A stretch of DNA of 64,000 bases, from positions 496,001 through 560,000 of the forward strand of contig NZ_JANFPI010000004.1 of assembly GCF_026552795.1 (NCBI RefSeq), written 5' to 3'. The translations under genes were made by a program, and so were the position numbers. Below the pieces are notes generated by a model that saw nothing but the letters and a program-made list of their open reading frames with translations, had not been told where the DNA came from and made no database searches. Positions 60,321-64,000 of this stretch are shown in pieces. The first letter of the stretch is position 1. Every line of letters begins with the position of its first letter. This DNA is from Ectorhizobium quercum. GTDB lineage: Bacteria > Pseudomonadota > Alphaproteobacteria > Rhizobiales > Rhizobiaceae.

Positions 60321-60440
60321 CCCCCTCATCCGCCTGCCGGCACCTTCTCCCCGATGGGGAGAAGGGCGAAGACGGAACGGTTTCACTCCCTCCCTTCTCC
60401 CCGCCGGGGAGAAGGTGGCCCGAAGGGCCGGATGAGGGGG
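60321..60440. repeat. Composite palindromic repeat
   Basis: Terminal 12-base inverted repeats CCCCCTCATCCG (60321-60332) and CGGATGAGGGGG (60429-60440) enclose two near-identical hairpins, CCTTCTCCCCG-CGGGGAGAAGG-like, at 60343-60365 and 60393-60415. This is a widespread rhizobial-type extragenic repeat. It sits between the imidase gene and the next gene and may act as an mRNA hairpin. Confidence 0.8.
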
Positions 60441-60486
60441 CGGCGTCTCGGCGTTCGGGAGGGGAGAAAAGAAAGGGAGAAGCACC

Positions 60487-60819
60487 ATGTGTTCGCTTTG
60501 CGGCGTCCTTGGCGGCGCCGACCATTGGGCCGATGCCGCCGCGCGGCCCGGCGTCTATACGCGCAATGTCGAGCGGATCGACCGCCGCCGCGAACGGATC
60601 GCCCGTGTCGCCGCCGCCAACCGCATCCTCGCGGCCTATGCCCTGACGCTTTCGGACTGGCAGGGCGCGTCCTATGTTCTGGCCAGCCGCACCGGCAAGA
60701 GCGAGGTGGTCGAGGATCTCGGCCATCTGTGGCCGGCGGCGGAACGCATGATCGGGCGCGACTGCGATCCGCTCGATCCCGATCTCATCGCCCGGCTGGA
60801 GGGCGAATGCGGTGCCTGA
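60487..60819 (+). CDS. Small CxxC protein upstream of a CobW GTPase
   Basis: A 110-residue protein beginning MCSLCGVLGG; the CxxC pair plus HW and D residues could bind a metal. The rest is helical, with no domain that I recognise. It overlaps the CobW/G3E gene by 8 bases and lies after the imidase gene. A role in metal handling or as a target or adaptor of the GTPase is an inference from position. GGGAG lies upstream of the ATG. Confidence 0.7.
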   Translation: MCSLCGVLGGADHWADAAARPGVYTRNVERIDRRRERIARVAAANRILAAYALTLSDWQGASYVLASRTGKSEVVEDLGHLWPAAERMIGRDCDPLDPDLIARLEGECGA

Positions 60820-61870
60820 GATCCCTGAGTTCACCCCCGTCAACCTGCTGACCGGCTTTCTCGGCTCCGGCAAGACGACGCTTCTGCGCCGGATGCTGAA
60901 CGATCCGGCGCTTTCCGACACCGCCGTGCTGATCAACGAATTCGGCGAGGCCGGCCTCGACCACCATCTGGTCGAGCGCATCGACGACAACATGGTGCTG
61001 CTGCAATCGGGCTGCATCTGCTGCACCGTCCGGGGCGAACTGGTCGATGCGCTGCGCGACCTGCATTCGCGCCGCGAACGCGGCCTCATTCCCCCGTTTT
61101 CGCGGGTGATGATCGAAAGCACGGGGCTTGCCGATCCCTTCCCGACGCTCTCCACCATCAAGGCCGATCCGGTGCTGCGCCACCATTTCCGGCCCGGCAG
61201 CGTGATCGCCACCGTCGATGCGGTGAACGGCGCCCGCCAGCTCGACGTCTATGTCGAATCCAACCGCCAGGCCGCCATCGCCGACTGGCTGGTGCTGACC
61301 AAGTCCGACCTCGCCAGAGCCGATGCGGACGACGGTCTTCGCGAGCGGCTGCGGCGGCTCAACCCCGATGCGTCGATCATCGACGTCCACGATCCCGCCT
61401 TGTCGGTGGCCGAACTGGTCGCGGGCTCCGACGCCACGCGCGGCGCCGGCCTCCAGTCGGCCAGCGGCTTTTACTGCGAGGACAGCCGCGAGCTGGTGAC
61501 GGCCGCCGGGGAGGCGCACAGCGCCGCCTTCCGCTCCTTCGTCCTCTCCGTCGACCGGGCCATCGACTGGACGGCCTTCGGCATCTGGCTGACTATGCTC
61601 ATCAACCGGCACGGCGAACGGGTGCTGCGGGTGAAGGGCATTCTCAACATCGAAGGCGAGGACCGGCCCGTGGCCATCCACGGCGTCCAGCATCTGGTGC
61701 ATACGCCGGTCCACATGGGCGGCTGGTCCTCGCAGGATCGCCGCTCGCGCATCGTCTTTATCGTTGACGGCCTCGATGCGACGCTGTTGAAACGGTCTTT
61801 CGAAGCGTTTGCGGTCGCCCCGCCCGATCCCGTCCGCGCCGCCTCGCCGCTCTACAATCGGAACCGGTAA
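60812..61870 (+). CDS. CobW/G3E-family GTPase (metallochaperone)
   Basis: A 352-residue G3E GTPase: Walker A GFLGSGKTT near residue 14, metal-binding CICC in GCICCTVRGEL near residue 65, IESTGLADP near residue 104 and TKSD near residue 164, and a C-terminal CobW_C domain with VLRVKGIL. Members insert Zn, Ni or Co into enzymes. The GTG start overlaps the preceding CxxC gene. The metal-dependent imidase two genes upstream is the obvious client. Confidence 0.88.
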   Translation: MPEIPEFTPVNLLTGFLGSGKTTLLRRMLNDPALSDTAVLINEFGEAGLDHHLVERIDDNMVLLQSGCICCTVRGELVDALRDLHSRRERGLIPPFSRVMIESTGLADPFPTLSTIKADPVLRHHFRPGSVIATVDAVNGARQLDVYVESNRQAAIADWLVLTKSDLARADADDGLRERLRRLNPDASIIDVHDPALSVAELVAGSDATRGAGLQSASGFYCEDSRELVTAAGEAHSAAFRSFVLSVDRAIDWTAFGIWLTMLINRHGERVLRVKGILNIEGEDRPVAIHGVQHLVHTPVHMGGWSSQDRRSRIVFIVDGLDATLLKRSFEAFAVAPPDPVRAASPLYNRNR

Positions 61871-61879
61871 CGCCCGCGC

Positions 61880-63100
61880 ATGAGCAAGCCCAGATCTGTG
61901 ATGTCCCATTTCGCCGCGCCGGCGCTGGCCACCGCCGGACGGCCGAAGCTGAAGGTGCTGGGCACGGCCATTTCGCTGCTGGAAGAGCTGCGCCTCGGCG
62001 CGGAAAAGGACCTCGGCATCGAAATCGCCTTCGACAACAACGATTTCCTGACGACCCAGCATAAGGCGGCGCAGGAGCCGGGCAGCTACGACATCTACGA
62101 CCAGTGCTTCCACAATCTCGATATCGTCTGGTACTGGCGCGCCATCCAGCCGATCGACATCAACCGCATCGCGCTGTGGGACGAGATCACCGACCTGACC
62201 AAGACGGGGCGCATCGGGCCGAATGCGCGGCTCGGCCGGGGCGACGCGCCGGTCAGGAAGCTGTTCGTGCAGCCCAACCTGGAACTGGGGGAAGCGCCGA
62301 CCTCGAAGATCTCGATGCTGCCGACCCACCACAATTTCGACAGCTTCGCCTACCGGACCGATCTGGTGAGGGGACCGTCCGAGGTGGAAAGCTGGGCGAG
62401 CCTGCTCGACGAGCGCTGGGCCGGGCGCGTGGCGCTGGTGGACGAGCCGGCCATCGGCATTTTCGATGCGGCGCTCGCCGCCCAGTCCGCCGGGCTGATG
62501 CGCTTCGAGAACATCGGCAACATGAGCGTCACCGAGATCGACCGGCTCATCGACATTCTCGCCGAAAAGAAGCGCAACGGCTTCTTCCGCGCCTTCTGGC
62601 GCACCGCCGAGGAAGCGGCGCAACTGATGCTGGAGCACAAGACCGACATCCAGAGCATGTGGTCGACGGGCACGACGATCCTCCAGGGGCAGGGCGCCCC
62701 GGTCGAACAGGCGGTGCCCGCAGAGGGCTACCGCGCCTGGCATGGCGGCCTGTGCCTGTCGCGACAGCTTGCCGGCCGGGCGCTCGACGCGGCCTACGAC
62801 TATCTCAACTGGTGGCTTTCCGGCTGGCCGGGCGCGGTGGTTGCCCGCCAGGGCTATTACATCTCGACGCCGGAACGCTCCCGCCGCTACATGAGCGAGG
62901 CCGAATGGAACTACTGGTATGCGGGCTTGCCGGCGGCGGCGGACCTGCCCGGCCCGGACGGAGGCATCCGCATCCGCGCCGGCTCGGTCCGCAGCGGCGG
63001 CTCCTACTGGCAGCGCGCCAATTCCATCGCGGTGTGGAACACCACGATGGACGAGCACAATTATCTCGTCCGCCGCTGGATGCAGCTTGTCGGGCGATAG
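61880..63100 (+). CDS. PotD-like binding protein without a signal peptide
   Basis: A 406-residue protein related to the binding protein at 56971 (both have the Y/F-x-D/T-x-V..W-A-S/A-hydrophobic region and an aromatic GYYxST motif), but its N-terminus MSKPRSVMSHFAAPALATAG has no Tat or Sec signal. ATG at 61880 is 9 bases after the CobW stop; no upstream extension is possible without entering that gene. It may be cytoplasmic, or exported by an unrecognised route. It could be a substrate sensor or sequestering protein rather than a transporter receptor. Confidence 0.75.
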   Translation: MSKPRSVMSHFAAPALATAGRPKLKVLGTAISLLEELRLGAEKDLGIEIAFDNNDFLTTQHKAAQEPGSYDIYDQCFHNLDIVWYWRAIQPIDINRIALWDEITDLTKTGRIGPNARLGRGDAPVRKLFVQPNLELGEAPTSKISMLPTHHNFDSFAYRTDLVRGPSEVESWASLLDERWAGRVALVDEPAIGIFDAALAAQSAGLMRFENIGNMSVTEIDRLIDILAEKKRNGFFRAFWRTAEEAAQLMLEHKTDIQSMWSTGTTILQGQGAPVEQAVPAEGYRAWHGGLCLSRQLAGRALDAAYDYLNWWLSGWPGAVVARQGYYISTPERSRRYMSEAEWNYWYAGLPAAADLPGPDGGIRIRAGSVRSGGSYWQRANSIAVWNTTMDEHNYLVRRWMQLVGR

Positions 63101-63113
63101 AAGGAGAAACCAT

Positions 63114-64000
63114 ATGGGCAATACGGGCAATCTCGGCAAATCCGTCGCGCAGCTTTCGGTGCTTCTTCAGGCGGGTGCGCTCGACCCCCGCGAGCTGGCC
63201 GAGGAAACGCTCGCCGCCATCGCCGCCCATCCCGACCGGGCGATCTTCACGCTCCTGACGCCGGAGCGGGCGCGGCGGGAGGCCGAGGCTTCGGCCCGGC
63301 GCATCGCCGAGGGCCGCTCGCTCGGCGTTCTCGACGGCGTGCCCGTCGCGTGGAAGGACCTGTTCGACCTCGAAGGCGTCGTCACCACCGCAGGCTCGAA
63401 GGTGCTGGCGAGGAACGCGCCGGCTGAGGCGGATGCCGCCGTCGTGCAGGCGCTGGAAGCGGCTGGCATGGTCGCGGTCGGCCGCACCAACATGAGCGAG
63501 TTCGCCTTTTCGGGGATCGGCATCAACCCGCATTACGGCACGCCGCAGAACCCCGCCGCCACCGATGGTCCCCGCATTCCCGGTGGTTCCTCCTCCGGCG
63601 CGGGCGTGGCCGTCGCCGCCGGGCTCGTGCCGGTCGCCATCGGTACGGATACCGGCGGCTCGATCCGCATTCCCGCCGCCTTCAACGGCGTCGTCGGCTA
63701 CAAGGCGACGCGCGGGCGCTATCCGATGGACGGCGTTTTCCCGCTGGCGAAAAGCCTCGATTCGCTCGGGCCCCTCTGCCGCACGGTTCAGGACGCGGTG
63801 TGGGTGGACGCCGCCATGCGCGGGCAAACGGCTTCCGAGGTAAAGCGCGCAACGGTGGACGGGCAATCGCTGGTCGTGCCGGAGACGGTGGTCTTCGACG
63901 GTATCGAGGCGGGCGTCGCCGCCGCCTTCGAGGCGGCGCTGGAAAGGCTCGCTGCCGCCGGCGCCCGCATCCGCCGGCAGGCCTTCCCGGTCTTCGCGGA
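63114..64000 (+). CDS. Amidase-signature hydrolase, 3' end outside the window
   Basis: The first 295 codons of an amidase-signature enzyme. Visible are the catalytic lysine in VAWKDLFDLEG near residue 80, the glycine/serine-rich PGGSSSGAGVA near residue 160 and the catalytic cis-Ser/Ser pair in GTDTGGSIRIPA near residue 180. The frame is open to the last base of the window. AAGGAGAAA precedes the ATG. In an operon with a cyclic imide hydrolase, it is a good candidate for the half-amidase that converts the ring-opened half-amide to dicarboxylate and ammonia. Confidence 0.88.
   Translation, partial: MGNTGNLGKSVAQLSVLLQAGALDPRELAEETLAAIAAHPDRAIFTLLTPERARREAEASARRIAEGRSLGVLDGVPVAWKDLFDLEGVVTTAGSKVLARNAPAEADAAVVQALEAAGMVAVGRTNMSEFAFSGIGINPHYGTPQNPAATDGPRIPGGSSSGAGVAVAAGLVPVAIGTDTGGSIRIPAAFNGVVGYKATRGRYPMDGVFPLAKSLDSLGPLCRTVQDAVWVDAAMRGQTASEVKRATVDGQSLVVPETVVFDGIEAGVAAAFEAALERLAAAGARIRRQAFPVFA

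Noticed and set aside
60343..60415. Two near-identical 23-base hairpins that might suggest a small CRISPR
   Set aside because: Only two units, each self-palindromic, within larger terminal inverted repeats; no cas genes.
60785..63139. 784-codon minus-strand open frame
   Set aside because: Opposite the CobW and binding-protein genes; composition typical of antisense frames in GC-rich DNA.

Overview
This 64 kb window looks like part of a Rhizobiales (Rhizobiaceae-like) genome, chromosome or large replicon. The grounds are uniformly high GC, many ABC and TRAP solute-binding-protein operons, abundant GntR-FCD/LysR/IclR regulators, and two short interspersed repeat types that I recall as typical of rhizobial genomes: seven copies of a 'CATTTCCAGCAAAAGTG' element and one composite 'CCTTCTCCCCG' inverted repeat. 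I see no rRNA, tRNA, insertion sequence, phage gene or CRISPR array. Coding density is high; most genes sit in tight operons with 4-bp ATGA/GTGA overlaps. The long antisense reading frames are GC-driven shadows.

Layout. (A) 0-3.5 kb: an ABC exporter, then a NemR/AcuR-type TetR repressor and an AcuI-type reductase behind an 11-bp-arm inverted repeat. (B) 3.6-12.8 kb: two divergent units. The minus-strand unit is an amino-acid-type ABC importer plus a thiamine-diphosphate enzyme; the plus-strand unit is a D-hydroxyacid dehydrogenase, RidA, aminotransferase, DadA-like oxidase and Asp/Glu-type racemase. Together they look like D-amino acid/keto acid metabolism. (C) 12.9-21.1 kb: D-amino-acid transaminase divergent from a complete D-hydantoinase operon (ABC importer, N-carbamoyl-D-amino acid hydrolase, D-hydantoinase, hydantoin racemase, LysR regulator). 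(D) 21.1-32.7 kb: a TRAP transporter with biotin-free 5-oxoprolinase subunits PxpB/PxpC/PxpA, a hydroxyacid dehydrogenase, an M20 carbamoylase-like hydrolase, an M24 creatinase-like protein and a DHDPS-family protein, facing two tandem GntR genes. (E) 32.9-44.4 kb: a GntR gene, then an eight-gene minus operon (creatininase, cytosine-deaminase-like amidohydrolase, FAD oxidase, quinone reductase, NMT1-type ABC importer, FolD), and divergently an IclR regulator, a second, catalytically degenerate FolD-like protein and a periplasmic NTF2-like protein. (F) 44.4-45.3 kb: an orphan TonB. (G) 45.4-51.9 kb: LysR, then a second PxpA/B/C set, this one with a biotin carrier and biotin carboxylase, and a GntR regulator with two DNA-binding domains. 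(H) 52.5-64 kb: a PotABCD-like ABC importer, two SDR dehydrogenases, a cyclic-imide-hydrolase-like enzyme, a small CxxC protein, a CobW/G3E metallochaperone, a second binding protein lacking a signal peptide, and an amidase running off the window.

The unifying theme is hydrolysis of small cyclic amides and ureides (hydantoins, 5-oxoproline-like lactams, creatinine-like rings, cyclic imides), and of the carbamoyl or half-amide products. Each module except G carries its own importer and nearly every one has its own regulator. The most interesting unassigned parts are module E (unknown substrate, two FolD-type proteins), module G (a split urea-carboxylase-like assembly joined to PxpA) and module H (imidase, candidate half-amidase, CobW and a signal-less binding protein). 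Function calls rest on motif reading and remembered family features; no database search was run.
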